The notes under the pieces: model-generated
What the model saw: only the letters and a program-made list of their open reading frames with translations
Databases searched by the model: none
What the model was told of the DNA's origin: nothing
Shown: piece after piece, positions 63,931 through 64,000 of the stretch
Layout of the letters: each line of letters opens with the position of its first letter
Numbering within the stretch: the first letter of the stretch is position 1
Origin: Megalonaias nervosa
Taxonomy: Eukaryota > Mollusca > Bivalvia > Unionida > Unionidae
Assembly (NCBI GenBank): GCA_016617855.1
Contig: JAECUM010012946.1
Coordinates: forward strand, 34,417-98,416
DNA: 64,000 bases
Direction: 5' to 3'
Made by a program: the position numbers and the translations under genes

Positions 63931-64000
63931 AGACAATTAAATATTTTAGTTCAGAACCCGTGCAAGTAAATCGAAAATAAGGTAGGATGATTTTTCCTTT

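Overview
The window is eukaryotic, intron-rich, AT-rich DNA. It carries one recognisable cellular gene on the + strand: the middle part of the checkpoint kinase ATR, a PI3K-like kinase. I could place 17 coding exons between 1208 and 62998. All have AG/GT borders and a continuous reading phase, and together give 2,082 nt or 694 codons. They cover the last HEAT repeats before the FAT domain and most of the FAT solenoid. The N-terminal HEAT region lies to the left of the window, and the rest of FAT, the kinase domain and FATC lie to the right. The protein reads colinearly with vertebrate ATR as I remember it (for example VVSQLVSV joined to LLKGC, then [51 protein letters not shown] and AKWLWEKGDYDQAL). 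The organism is most likely an invertebrate, and a bivalve or other mollusc is my best guess. This rests on the tRNA-derived SINEs with a GTTAAACCC-type tail, the DIRS elements, the Tigger and hAT relics and the very high tandem-repeat load. That assignment is inference.

Everything else is intronic. Region by region: 1-739 is a decayed hAT-like element with a zinc-finger coding piece. 1.2-11.6 kb is one large intron with a 42-bp array, a 70-bp array (12 copies), a foldback element with long inverted repeats (8575-9061), another foldback (9491-9807) and an unexplained two-exon coding candidate (2774-2945 and 5962-6083). 11.6-14.3 kb holds four ATR exons and a SINE with a target duplication. 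14.3-24.5 kb is a large intron with a Tigger/pogo-type element, a 35-bp array (16 copies) and a 2.3-kb minisatellite of 18/19-bp units. 24.5-34.2 kb holds five ATR exons separated by SINEs, short arrays and microsatellites. 34.2-44.8 kb contains two related foldback elements, a possible terminal exon of another transcript (38428-38531) and three ATR exons. 44.8-51.0 kb holds a near full-length but broken Tigger element on the minus strand and a deleted relative on the plus strand. 51.0-57.5 kb has two ATR exons and two DIRS-type tyrosine-recombinase retrotransposon relics. 57.5-64 kb has two ATR exons and several arrays.

The most notable observations are: (a) a phase-compatible two-exon candidate inside the first ATR intron that would end in a Cys/His-rich tail and a stop codon; (b) a local duplication of the exon-14 splice-donor region that creates two decoy donors; (c) three Tigger copies in different states of decay in one gene; (d) two families of degenerate repeats, with periods of about 144 and 130 bp, shared between several introns; and (e) a 223-bp higher-order repeat inside the minisatellite. 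I found no convincing new multi-gene system. Apart from ATR, the open frames are repeat-driven, transposon-derived or of unknown status.
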